NCBI GenBank assembly: GCA_919902095.1
Contig: CAKKQL010000178.1
Span: 1-7,906 of the forward strand
Length of the DNA: 7,906 nt
Direction: 5' to 3'
Source: Acidiferrobacterales bacterium
GTDB taxonomy: Bacteria; Pseudomonadota; Gammaproteobacteria; Acidiferrobacterales; Sulfurifustaceae
Within the stretch, counting starts at the first letter, position 1. Each line of letters starts with the position of its first letter. Shown here piece after piece: positions 1 to 6,728 of the stretch. A program made the position numbers and the translations under genes. Under the pieces are notes generated by a model. The model ran no database searches. It had not been told where the DNA came from and was given only the letters and a program-made list of their open reading frames with translations.

Positions 1-1162
1 CGGCGCGGCACTCACGCTTGCCGAGGCCGAGCGCCTCGCGCTTGAACAGGCGCCGACGCTCGCGCGCGCCCGCGCCAACGTCTCGGCCTCCGCCGAGCGC
101 ACCGTCTACGAAGGGCGCCTGCCCGACCCGCAGCTCACGACCGGCTTCGTGAACGTACCGACCGATTCCTACAATCTGCGCCAAGACGACATGACCATGA
201 CCATGGTCGGCGTGCGCCAGAGCTTCCCGCCCGGCGACACGCTCAACCTCAAAAGCCGGCGCGCGGAGCGGGAACTGACCCGGGAGGAGGCGCGGCTGGA
301 GGCGGAGCGGCGCAATCTTCTCAGGCAGGTGCGCCAGACCTGGCTCGAGATCTATTACCTCAACCAGTCGCTGCGCCTGCTCGGGGAAACGCGCCGCCTT
401 CAGCAGAAGCAACTCGAGGCCGCGGAGGGCCGCTACCGCGCGGCCGCCGACATGCAGCAGGCGCTGAGCCGCGCGCGCCAGGCGCTGGCGCGGGTGAACG
501 AACGCGAGCCGATGCTGAAGGCCCAGATCGCGCGCGCGCGGGCGCAACTCGGGCGCTGGATCGGCGACGCGGCGGCGCTGGCGCTGCCGGTGGCGCTGCC
601 GGCGCTGCCCGTTCCCGCGCCGGACTTCGACGCGGTACGTCACCCCGAGCTGCTCGCCGCCGAGGCGATGCACAATGCCGCGCGCCTCGAGGTGGACATG
701 GCGCGCCAGGAATACAAGCCGGGGTGGATGCTCGATCTCCAGTATGGTTTCCGCCGGCCGATGCCGGACGGCACCGAGCGGCCCGACATGGTCACGGCCA
801 TGGTGACATTCGACCTGCCGATCTTCCGTTCCAAGCGCCAAGACCGGCGGCTCGCCGAAAAACAGGCGCTGGAGAGCGGCGCGCGCCTCGAAACCGAGGA
901 CAAGCGCCGCGAACTCGTGGCGATGCACCAGTCCATGCGCGCCGAATACGAGGCGCTCGCCGCGCGCGCGCGGATTTTCGAAGAACAGCTGCTGCCCGCC
1001 ATCCGCCGCGAGGCGCAGGTGACGGTCGCGGGCTTCGCGCGCGACCAGACCGAATACCGCGAGGCGCAGATGAAGGCGCTCGAGGCCGAACAGGAATACA
1101 CGCGCGTGCGCGTGGACCTCGCCAAAACCCAGGCGGAGCTTTTGTATCTCACCGGAGAATAA
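1..1162 (+). CDS. TolC/CusC-type outer membrane factor of the copper/silver efflux system (5' partial)
   Basis: The reading frame is open from position 2 to the TAA at 1160-1162, giving 386 residues; the start codon and any signal peptide or lipobox lie upstream of the window. A GTG at 149 is not the real start, because the preceding codons already read as the typical OMF beginning (LTLAEAERLALEQAPTLARA, then LPDPQL). The rest is the duplicated OMF pattern: long Arg/Glu/Ala-rich helices with heptad character (roughly nt 250-600 and 830-1150), each followed by a beta-strand-like segment (for example MTMVGVRQSFP and MVTFDLPIF). OMF proteins form trimeric channels through the outer membrane and periplasm. 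Here it would be the exit duct for the CusBA pump encoded just downstream, so it is the functional equivalent of CusC. The adaptor gene starts 2 nt after its stop. Family assignment is firm; metal specificity rests on context. Confidence 0.9.
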   Translation, partial: GAALTLAEAERLALEQAPTLARARANVSASAERTVYEGRLPDPQLTTGFVNVPTDSYNLRQDDMTMTMVGVRQSFPPGDTLNLKSRRAERELTREEARLEAERRNLLRQVRQTWLEIYYLNQSLRLLGETRRLQQKQLEAAEGRYRAAADMQQALSRARQALARVNEREPMLKAQIARARAQLGRWIGDAAALALPVALPALPVPAPDFDAVRHPELLAAEAMHNAARLEVDMARQEYKPGWMLDLQYGFRRPMPDGTERPDMVTAMVTFDLPIFRSKRQDRRLAEKQALESGARLETEDKRRELVAMHQSMRAEYEALAARARIFEEQLLPAIRREAQVTVAGFARDQTEYREAQMKALEAEQEYTRVRVDLAKTQAELLYLTGE

Positions 1163-1164
1163 CC

Positions 1165-2124
1165 ATGAATGACAAGACGAACGAAGCGCAGCGCAGTAGG
1201 GCTTCATCTTCGAATGACGAGACGAACGCAGCGAAGCGCAGCAGGGCTTCATTTACGAACCGGAAAACCGTCATCGTACTCGTCGTCGTCACGGCGCTGC
1301 TGGCGGCCGCCGGCCTGTGGTACCTGCTGGCCAAGCGCGGCGCCGGCCCGGTGGAAACCGCAACGACCGAGCGCAAACCGCTCTACTGGCACGACCCGAT
1401 GGTCCCGGGCTATCGCAGCGACAAGCCCGGCAAATCGCCGTTCATGGACATGCAACTGGTGCCGGTTTATGAAGGCGAGGCCGGCAATGTGGTCAGCGTG
1501 CGCCCGGAAATCGTCAGCAGCCTCGGCGTGCGGACCTATAAAGTCGAGCGTGCCGCGCGTGCGCGCCGGCTGGCGGTGTCGGGCTACGTGCAGCGCGAGG
1601 ACCGGGAAGCACTGGTGCTCGCCGACGTGTTCGAGCGCGGCGCCGACTGGCTGCGCGCCGGGCTGCCGGCCGAGGTGCGCGTGGAGACCGTGCCCGGGCG
1701 CAGCTTCGAGGCACGCGTGGAATCCGTGCAACCGGATATCGGCGTCGGCGCCCGGAGCTGGCGTGTCGTGCTGCGCCTCGACAGGCCGGACGCGGCGATC
1801 AAGTCCAACATGCTCGCGGAGGTGTTAATCCAGTCGCCGCCGGCGGGCCGGCAGCTCGCTGTCCCGCGCGAGGCGCTGATCCGCACCGGCACGCGCACGG
1901 CCATGGTGCTGGCGCTCGGCGCGGGCCGGTTCCAGCCGGTCGAGGTCGTGCCCGGCGCCGAACTCGGCGACTGGATCGAAATCGTCAAGGGGCTGAACGA
2001 GGGCGATACCGTCGTCATCTCCGGCCAGTTCCTGATCGATTCCGAAGCCAGCGTGCGCGCGAGCTTCGCGCGCATGGAGCCAACCGCGCCGGCCGCTTCG
2101 CCCGCGGGCGAACACCAGCACTGA
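1165..2124 (+). CDS. cusB: CusB-type periplasmic adaptor (membrane fusion protein), apparently lacking lipoyl and hairpin domains
   Basis: A 319-residue protein starting at ATG 1165, with GGAG at 1154-1157 (7 nt spacing). The frame is open upstream inside the previous gene, but that part is out-of-frame OMF sequence. Domains: cytoplasmic tail 1-33 made of a 15-residue tandem repeat; membrane anchor about 35-55; heavy-metal-binding segment about 73-102 (YWHDPM, then DKPGKSPFMDM), whose Met79, Met94 and Met96 have the spacing of the three Cu(I)/Ag(I)-binding methionines of E. coli CusB; a short strand 136-149; a beta-barrel-like region from about 150 (VLADVFERGADWLRAG); a membrane-proximal region about 220-305 ending in DSEASVRASFARM; and a His-containing C-terminus. 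CusB normally accepts metal from CusF and bridges CusA to the outer channel. From memory, E. coli CusB is 407 residues and has about 100-120 residues (barrel-sandwich plus alpha-hairpins) where this protein jumps directly from residue 149 to 150. The family is clear; full function is doubtful. Confidence 0.88.
   Translation: MNDKTNEAQRSRASSSNDETNAAKRSRASFTNRKTVIVLVVVTALLAAAGLWYLLAKRGAGPVETATTERKPLYWHDPMVPGYRSDKPGKSPFMDMQLVPVYEGEAGNVVSVRPEIVSSLGVRTYKVERAARARRLAVSGYVQREDREALVLADVFERGADWLRAGLPAEVRVETVPGRSFEARVESVQPDIGVGARSWRVVLRLDRPDAAIKSNMLAEVLIQSPPAGRQLAVPREALIRTGTRTAMVLALGAGRFQPVEVVPGAELGDWIEIVKGLNEGDTVVISGQFLIDSEASVRASFARMEPTAPAASPAGEHQH
1168..1257 (+). repeat. Two-copy 45-bp in-frame tandem repeat in the 5' end of the adaptor gene
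   Basis: Copy 1 is 1168-1212 and copy 2 is 1213-1257, abutting directly and agreeing at 39 of 45 positions by manual comparison. Each encodes 15 residues of the form ND-(K/E)-TN-(E/A)-A-(Q/K)-RSRAS followed by two variable residues. The repeat forms nearly the entire cytoplasmic tail before the membrane anchor. Its sequence is unlike the surrounding adaptor family, which suggests a dispersed repeat that entered the gene and stayed in frame. Confidence 0.85.
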
Positions 2125-2133
2125 GACGCAACC

Positions 2134-5100
2134 ATGATCGCACGTGTCATCCATTGGTCGATCCGCAACCGTTTCCTGGTGCTGCTGGTCACGGCGCTGC
2201 TTACGGCGTGGGGCATTTATGCCACCGCGCGCACGCCGCTCGACGCCATCCCCGACCTGTCCGACGCCCAAGTCATCATCAAGACCGGTTACCCGGGCCA
2301 GGCGCCGCAGGTGGTCGAGGACCAGATCACCTACCCGCTCACCACCGCGATGCTGTCGGTGCCGGGCGCGCAGTCGGTGCGCGGCTTTTCGACCTTCGGC
2401 GATTCGTTCGTGTACGTCATCTTCAAGGACGGCACCGACCTCTACTGGGCACGCTCGCGCGTGCTCGAATACCTGTCGCAGGTATTGCCGCGCCTGCCGC
2501 GCGGCGCCAAGCCGGCGCTCGGGCCGGACGCGACCGGCGTCGGCTGGGTGTACGAATACGCGCTCGTGGACCGCAGCGGCCGCCACGACCTCGCGCAGCT
2601 CCGGTCGCTCCAGGACTGGTTCCTGAAATACGAACTGCGCACCGTGCCGGGCGTGTCCGAGGTTGCCGCAGTCGGCGGCATGGTGAAGCAGTACCAGGTC
2701 GTCGTGGACCCGGCGCGGCTGCGCGCCTACCGGCTCACGCTGGATGAAATCCGGCGCGCGATCGAGAACGCCAATCAGGAAACCGGCGGCTCGGTGGTGG
2801 AGATGGCCGAGGCCGAGTACATGGTGCGTACCCGCGGCTACCTGAAAAGTGTCGAGGATTTGCGCCAGGTGCCGCTCGGCGTCGGCTCCGCCGGCCAGGC
2901 AATCATGCTCGCGCAAGTGGCCGAGATCCGGCTCGGGCCGGAAATGCGCCGCGGCATCGCCGAACTCAACGGCGAGGGCGAGGTCGCCGGCGGCATCGTC
3001 GTCATGCGCCACGGCGAGAACGCGCTCTCCACCATCAAGGCGGTGCGCGCGAAGCTCGAAAATCTCAAACGCAGCCTGCCCGAAGGCGTGGAAATCGTCA
3101 CCACGTATGACCGCTCGGCGCTCATCGGGCGCGCGGTCTCCAACCTCAGCGGCACGCTGGTCGAGGAATTTATCGTCGTGGCGCTGGTGTGCCTGGCGTT
3201 CCTGTTCCACCTGCGCTCGTCGCTGGTGGCCATTATCACGCTCCCGATCGGCGTGCTGGTGGCGTTCATCGTCATGCGGCACCAGGGCATCAACGCCAAC
3301 ATCATGTCGCTCGGCGGCATCGCCATCGCCATCGGCGCGATGGTGGACGCGGCCATCGTCATGATCGAGAACGTGCACAAGCATTTTGAACGCGAGCAGG
3401 TGACCGACAAGAACCGCTGGGAGATCGTGCGCCAGGCGACCGAAGAAGTCGGACCGCCGCTGTTTTTTTCATTGCTCATCATCACCGTGAGCTTCCTGCC
3501 GGTGTTCGCGTTGCAGGCACAGGAAGGCCGGCTGTTCGCGCCGCTCGCCTTCACCAAGACCTACGCCATGGCCGCGGCCGCGGGCCTGTCCATCACGCTG
3601 GTGCCGGTGCTCATGGGCTATTTAATCCGCGGACGCATTCGTGCCGAGCACGAGAACCCCCTGAACCGCGCCCTCATCCGCTGGTACAAACCGGCGCTCG
3701 ACTGGGTGCTGGCACAGCCGATGAAGGTCATGTGGATCTCGCTCGCGCTGGTCGCGAGCACCATGCTGCCGCTGCAGCAAATCGGCACCGAGTTCATGCC
3801 GGACATGGACGAGGGCGATATCCTCTACATGCCGACCACGCTGCCCGGCCTCTCGACCGGCAAGGCGCAGCAACTGCTCGGCCAGACCGGCCGCATCCTC
3901 AAGAGCTTCCCGGAGGTGGAGACGGTGTTCGGCAAGGCCGGGCGCGCCGAGACCGCGACCGACCCGGCGCCGCTGTCCATGTTCGAGACCACCATCCGCC
4001 TCAAGCCGAAAGCCGAATGGCGCGCGGGCATGACCACGGCGAAACTCATGGACGAAATGCGCGCCGCGCTCCGGCTTCCCGGCATGCCGGACGTGTTCGT
4101 GATGCCCATCAAGACGCGCATCGACATGCTCACCACCGGCATCCGCACGCCGGTCGGCCTCAAGGTCAACGGCAACGACCTCGGGAAGATCGAGGAAATC
4201 GGCAGGCAAATCGAAACCGTGTTGCGCGCCGTCCCGGGCACGGCGTCGGTGTTCGCCGAGCGCCTGACCGGCGCGCGCTACCTCGACGTGCGCATTCACC
4301 GCGCGCGCGCCGCGCGCTTCGGGCTCAACGTCGCCGACATCCAGGACACGGTCGCGACCGCGATCGGCGGCATGAACGTGACCGAAACCATCGAGGGGCG
4401 CGAGCGCTATCCGGTGAACCTGCGCTATCCGGCCGAGCTGCGCGATTCGCTCGAGCGCCTGAAGCAGCTCGCCATCGTCACGCCCAGCGGCGCGCAGGTG
4501 GCGCTGGCCGAAGTGGCCGAGGTCGGCGTCATGGACGGGCCGGACATGATCCGCTCGGAGAACGCGCGTCTCTCCGGCTGGATTTCCGTGGACATCAGCG
4601 GGCGCGACCTCGGCCGCTACGTGCTCGAAGCCCAGAAAGCCGTGGCCGAAAAGGTGAAACTGCCGCCGGGCTACTCGCTCACCTGGACCGGGCAATACGA
4701 GTATCTGGAGCGCGCCAAGGCGCGGCTGGGGCTTGTCATTCCCTTCACCGTCGCCATCATCCTGCTGTTGCTGTATCTGAACTTTCGCAATGCCGCCGAA
4801 GTCGGGATCATCGTCGCCACCCTGCCGCTCGCGCTGGTCGGGGGCTTCTGGCTCTTATACCTGCTCGGCTACAACCTGTCGGTCGCGGTGGCCGTGGGTT
4901 TCATCGCCCTCGGCGGTGTCGCGGTCGAAATCGGCGTGGTCATGCTCGCCTACCTCGACCAGGCGCTGGCCCGCCGGCAGGCGGAACGCGACCGGCGCGG
5001 CCAGACGCTCACGCGCGAGGACATCCGCGCGGCCATCGTCGAAGGCGCACTGTTGCGCATCCGCCCGGTGACCATGACCAAGGTCGCGATCATCGCCGCG

Positions 5101-5283
5101 CTGCTGCCGATTCTGTGGAGCACCGGCACCGGTTCGGAACCGATGCAGCGCATCGCCGCGCCCATGGTCGGCGGCATGCTGAGCGTGGCGATCTTGACGC
5201 TCGTGGTGATTCCGGCGGCGTATCTGCTGTGGCAGGAGCGCAGGCTGCGGTCGAAGGAAGCGCGGCTCGCGGAACCGACTTAA
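2134..5283 (+). CDS. cusA: CusA-type heavy-metal RND efflux pump (Cu(I)/Ag(I)-proton antiporter)
   Basis: A 1049-residue inner-membrane pump, full length for the family (E. coli CusA is 1047 from memory), with the usual start (MIARVIHWSIRNRFLVLL). The ATG at 2134 lies 9 nt after the adaptor stop, and the ribosome site is weak. Two halves each carry one transmembrane helix, a large periplasmic part and a cluster of helices (TM1 about 14-31; helices about 340-500 and 870-1040). The segment MSLGGIAIAIGAMVDAAIVM (391-410) matches the monovalent-metal class of HME-RND pumps and contains proton-relay Asp405. Methionines align with the known E. coli CusA metal path: Met566, Met616 and Met665 for the periplasmic three-Met site (E. 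coli 573/623/672), and Met391, Met403, Met410, Met479, Met494, Met1004 and Met271 for the relay pairs. Glu932 matches the relay glutamate (E939). The lysine equivalent to K984 appears to be Val979, with Lys983 one turn later. The export substrate is confidently Cu(I)/Ag(I) by these motifs. Confidence 0.96.
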   Translation: MIARVIHWSIRNRFLVLLVTALLTAWGIYATARTPLDAIPDLSDAQVIIKTGYPGQAPQVVEDQITYPLTTAMLSVPGAQSVRGFSTFGDSFVYVIFKDGTDLYWARSRVLEYLSQVLPRLPRGAKPALGPDATGVGWVYEYALVDRSGRHDLAQLRSLQDWFLKYELRTVPGVSEVAAVGGMVKQYQVVVDPARLRAYRLTLDEIRRAIENANQETGGSVVEMAEAEYMVRTRGYLKSVEDLRQVPLGVGSAGQAIMLAQVAEIRLGPEMRRGIAELNGEGEVAGGIVVMRHGENALSTIKAVRAKLENLKRSLPEGVEIVTTYDRSALIGRAVSNLSGTLVEEFIVVALVCLAFLFHLRSSLVAIITLPIGVLVAFIVMRHQGINANIMSLGGIAIAIGAMVDAAIVMIENVHKHFEREQVTDKNRWEIVRQATEEVGPPLFFSLLIITVSFLPVFALQAQEGRLFAPLAFTKTYAMAAAAGLSITLVPVLMGYLIRGRIRAEHENPLNRALIRWYKPALDWVLAQPMKVMWISLALVASTMLPLQQIGTEFMPDMDEGDILYMPTTLPGLSTGKAQQLLGQTGRILKSFPEVETVFGKAGRAETATDPAPLSMFETTIRLKPKAEWRAGMTTAKLMDEMRAALRLPGMPDVFVMPIKTRIDMLTTGIRTPVGLKVNGNDLGKIEEIGRQIETVLRAVPGTASVFAERLTGARYLDVRIHRARAARFGLNVADIQDTVATAIGGMNVTETIEGRERYPVNLRYPAELRDSLERLKQLAIVTPSGAQVALAEVAEVGVMDGPDMIRSENARLSGWISVDISGRDLGRYVLEAQKAVAEKVKLPPGYSLTWTGQYEYLERAKARLGLVIPFTVAIILLLLYLNFRNAAEVGIIVATLPLALVGGFWLLYLLGYNLSVAVAVGFIALGGVAVEIGVVMLAYLDQALARRQAERDRRGQTLTREDIRAAIVEGALLRIRPVTMTKVAIIAALLPILWSTGTGSEPMQRIAAPMVGGMLSVAILTLVVIPAAYLLWQERRLRSKEARLAEPT

Positions 5284-5322
5284 TGAATCCCGTCATCACT
5301 TCACAGAGAGGAGCCAACAACC

Positions 5323-5676
5323 ATGAACGCAACAAAATACGCGGTCTTCGCAGTACTCGGCACGGTGCTCACGGCCGGCCCGTCCCTCGGGGCCCATGCC
5401 GGCGAGCAGGCGGCGCACGGCCCGCTGGTATTGGCCGCCGCGCAGCAGGTCCATAAGGGCGAAGGGGTCGTCAAGGAGGTCGATGCGGGAAAGGCCCGAA
5501 TCAAGATCGAGCACGGTCCCATCAAGAGCCTCGGCTGGAGCGGCATGACCATGTTCTTCGATGTGGCGAACGCCGGCCTGTTGACCGGCATCAAGCCGGG
5601 CGACAAGGTGACGTTCGATCTGAGCCGGGGCAAAGACGGCCGGTTCGTAATCACCGCCATCGCGCCGCGCCGCTGA
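5323..5676 (+). CDS. cusF: CusF-type periplasmic Cu(I)/Ag(I) metallochaperone
   Basis: A 117-residue secreted protein. The ATG at 5323 is set by a strong AGAGAGGAG (5305-5313) with 9 nt spacing. Residues 1-26 look like a Sec signal peptide (Lys5, hydrophobic core AVFAVLGTVL, probable cleavage after AHA at 24-26). The mature part has the small OB-fold beta-barrel of the family, from GEGVVKEVD (46-54) to GRFVITAIAP. All four ligands known from E. coli CusF are present in order: His64 (in EHGPI), Trp72 (the cation-pi cap) and Met75 and Met77 (in MTM). The conserved GDKV turn is at 93-96. CusF binds Cu(I) or Ag(I) in the periplasm and passes it to CusB/CusA. In E. coli the order is cusCFBA; here the chaperone comes last, 39 nt after the pump, and its strong ribosome site suggests it is made in excess. 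No clear terminator follows. Confidence 0.94.
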   Translation: MNATKYAVFAVLGTVLTAGPSLGAHAGEQAAHGPLVLAAAQQVHKGEGVVKEVDAGKARIKIEHGPIKSLGWSGMTMFFDVANAGLLTGIKPGDKVTFDLSRGKDGRFVITAIAPRR

Positions 5677-6008
5677 TTCGCGCGCGTCTGCAATCCCGGA
5701 GACGTAGCTGTTGTGGCGTGCGTGGCGGCTGCGACGATCATGACTTCAATGATTACTTGCCGGCAACCCTGAGCAGGAGCAATATTTGCTTAGTTCCTTG
5801 TTTCGTTGCGCTATCGTGCCTACCGGAAAACCGAGAAAACTTGAATCGCGCCCACCATGCGCGTTGTTCGGGCCTCGCCGAAGCGATGGCGCGAAGCAGG
5901 TGCGCAAAAAACTGAAGGCTCTGGGGATCACCGAAACGGATATCGCCAAGGCAGTTGCTCGGGCACGGAGAAAGAAACATTAAGGGTTACGCCAGACTTG
6001 CAGCGGAC
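5677..6008. other. Intergenic stretch between the convergent efflux and redox units, no convincing complete gene
   Basis: About 330 nt with lower GC than the flanks. Stops interrupt every frame except short ones. I see no tRNA, no T-run terminator for the plus-strand cus operon and no insertion-sequence ends. The only element with protein-like character is the short reading frame at 5786-5983. The base composition and lack of codon pattern in the first half (5677-5860) look like decayed or non-coding DNA. Confidence 0.5.
5786..5983 (+). CDS. Doubtful 65-residue reading frame, possibly the C-terminal remnant of a small gene
   Basis: The frame could start at TTG 5786, with AGGAG at 5775-5779 (6 nt spacing), and ends in TAA at 5981-5983. 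The first ~35 residues (rich in Pro, Arg and Cys) resemble no family I know. The last ~27 (VRKKLKALGITETDIAKAVARARRKKH) look like genuine protein: a basic amphipathic helix, a Leu-Gly-Ile-Thr turn, then a second helix. That shape resembles the tails of some small bacterial DNA-binding or antitoxin proteins, but this is only an impression. It could equally be a pseudogene whose N-terminal part was lost, or a chance frame. I do not assign a function. Confidence 0.25.
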   Translation: MLSSLFRCAIVPTGKPRKLESRPPCALFGPRRSDGAKQVRKKLKALGITETDIAKAVARARRKKH

Positions 6009-6038
6009 AAAAAAATGCCCGCGTCGGAGGGCGCGGGC
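6009..6038 (-). terminator. Rho-independent terminator of the minus-strand nitroreductase unit
   Basis: Read on the minus strand, GCCCGCG (6038-6032) pairs perfectly with CGCGGGC (6023-6017) around an 8-nt loop, followed by one A and seven T (6015-6009). It lies 35 nt past the nitroreductase stop codon. On the plus strand the hairpin is not followed by T residues, so it would not terminate the convergent cus operon efficiently. Confidence 0.85.
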
Positions 6039-6073
6039 CAAAGTTGGAACGTCAAAACGACCGAGCGGCGTAC

Positions 6074-6715
6074 TTACCCGAAGCGGTCCTCGACGAGAAC
6101 CTCGCTCAAGGTCAGCTGCCCCCCGCGCGGCATAGGTTCCTTGATGCCCTTGCCGATGGCGACGAACATGGCGATGACGTGGTCTTTCGGGAGCTTGATG
6201 AGCTTGCCCACGGCGCCGAAATCGAAACCGTCCATGGGGCAGGAGTCGTAACCCATCTCCTTGGCCGCGAGCATCAGCGTCATGGCGGCGATGCCGCAGG
6301 AACGCATGGCCTCGTCGCGCTGCACCTGTTCCCGCCCGGCGTAATACTGCTGGATGGCGGGCACGAGAAAATCCTGCACCGGCTTGGCCACGTTGCGCCA
6401 GTAACGCGCCGGGTTCTTTTCCCACGACTTGAGGTCGGCGCACAGCACGACCAGCAGCGAGGCGTCCGTCACCTGCGCCTGATCCCAGGCAACCGCGCGA
6501 ATCTGTTTGCGCAATGCCGGATCGCGTACCAGCACGAAGCGCCAGTTCTGGATGTTGAACGCGGTCGGCGACAGGATGGCGAGCGACAGCAGCCGCTCGG
6601 TTTCCTCGTCAGTCATCCGATGGTTCGCGTCGAACGCCTTGACCGCGCGCCGGGCCTGAATCGCCTCGGCCACCCCAAGGGTCGGGGCGGCCAATTCCTG
6701 CCGTTTATGCAACAT
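6074..6715 (-). CDS. NfsB-like FMN-dependent nitroreductase family protein
   Basis: A 213-residue protein; the ATG at 6715 follows AAAGGAGA with 8 nt between GGAG and the start. The longer open frame upstream overlaps the preceding gene and is not needed. Nitroreductase-fold features in order: AIQARRAVKAFD (18-29), where the arginines and lysine match the FMN-phosphate-binding start of the family; SPTAFNIQNWRF (49-60), the flavin-side loop; VTDASLLVVLCAD, aligning with the E. coli NfsB strand LDASHVVVFCA; CGIAAMTLMLAAKEMGYDSCPMDGFD, the long dimer helix and the PxxGFD loop; and a C-terminal QLTLSEV like NfsB ITLTEV. The family forms dimers with FMN and reduces nitroaromatics, quinones or related electrophiles with NAD(P)H. 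Its ribosome site abuts the stop codon of the upstream CMD-family gene, with 13 nt between the two coding regions, so they are co-transcribed and probably translationally coupled. The physiological substrate is unknown. Confidence 0.92.
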   Translation of the reverse strand: MLHKRQELAAPTLGVAEAIQARRAVKAFDANHRMTDEETERLLSLAILSPTAFNIQNWRFVLVRDPALRKQIRAVAWDQAQVTDASLLVVLCADLKSWEKNPARYWRNVAKPVQDFLVPAIQQYYAGREQVQRDEAMRSCGIAAMTLMLAAKEMGYDSCPMDGFDFGAVGKLIKLPKDHVIAMFVAIGKGIKEPMPRGGQLTLSEVLVEDRFG

Positions 6716-6728
6716 GCAATGTTCTCCT

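Noticed and set aside
149..151. GTG at 149 as the start of the outer membrane factor
   Set aside because: The frame is open to the window edge and the upstream residues match the usual OMF beginning, so the gene simply enters from outside.
724..1164. In-frame upstream extension of the adaptor reading frame by about 147 codons
   Set aside because: It overlaps the OMF gene in another frame, has the Arg/Pro/Ala-rich look of shadow translation, and a ribosome site and ATG exist at 1154-1167.
1825..3384. 519-codon minus-strand open frame opposite the adaptor and pump genes
   Set aside because: His/Asp/Arg-rich translation typical of antisense shadow in GC-rich DNA; the plus strand encodes clearly recognised proteins.
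3732..5456. 574-codon plus-strand frame overlapping cusA and cusF
   Set aside because: Out-of-frame with both recognised genes and made of low-complexity Arg/His/Ala/Gly sequence.
5685..5704. Short inverted repeat CGTCT/AGACG after cusF as a terminator
   Set aside because: Only five base pairs and no following T-run.
5758..5786. TTGCCG and AATATT at 17-nt spacing as a promoter for the small frame
   Set aside because: Both hexamers match consensus poorly and the predicted transcript start would fall after the candidate TTG start codon.
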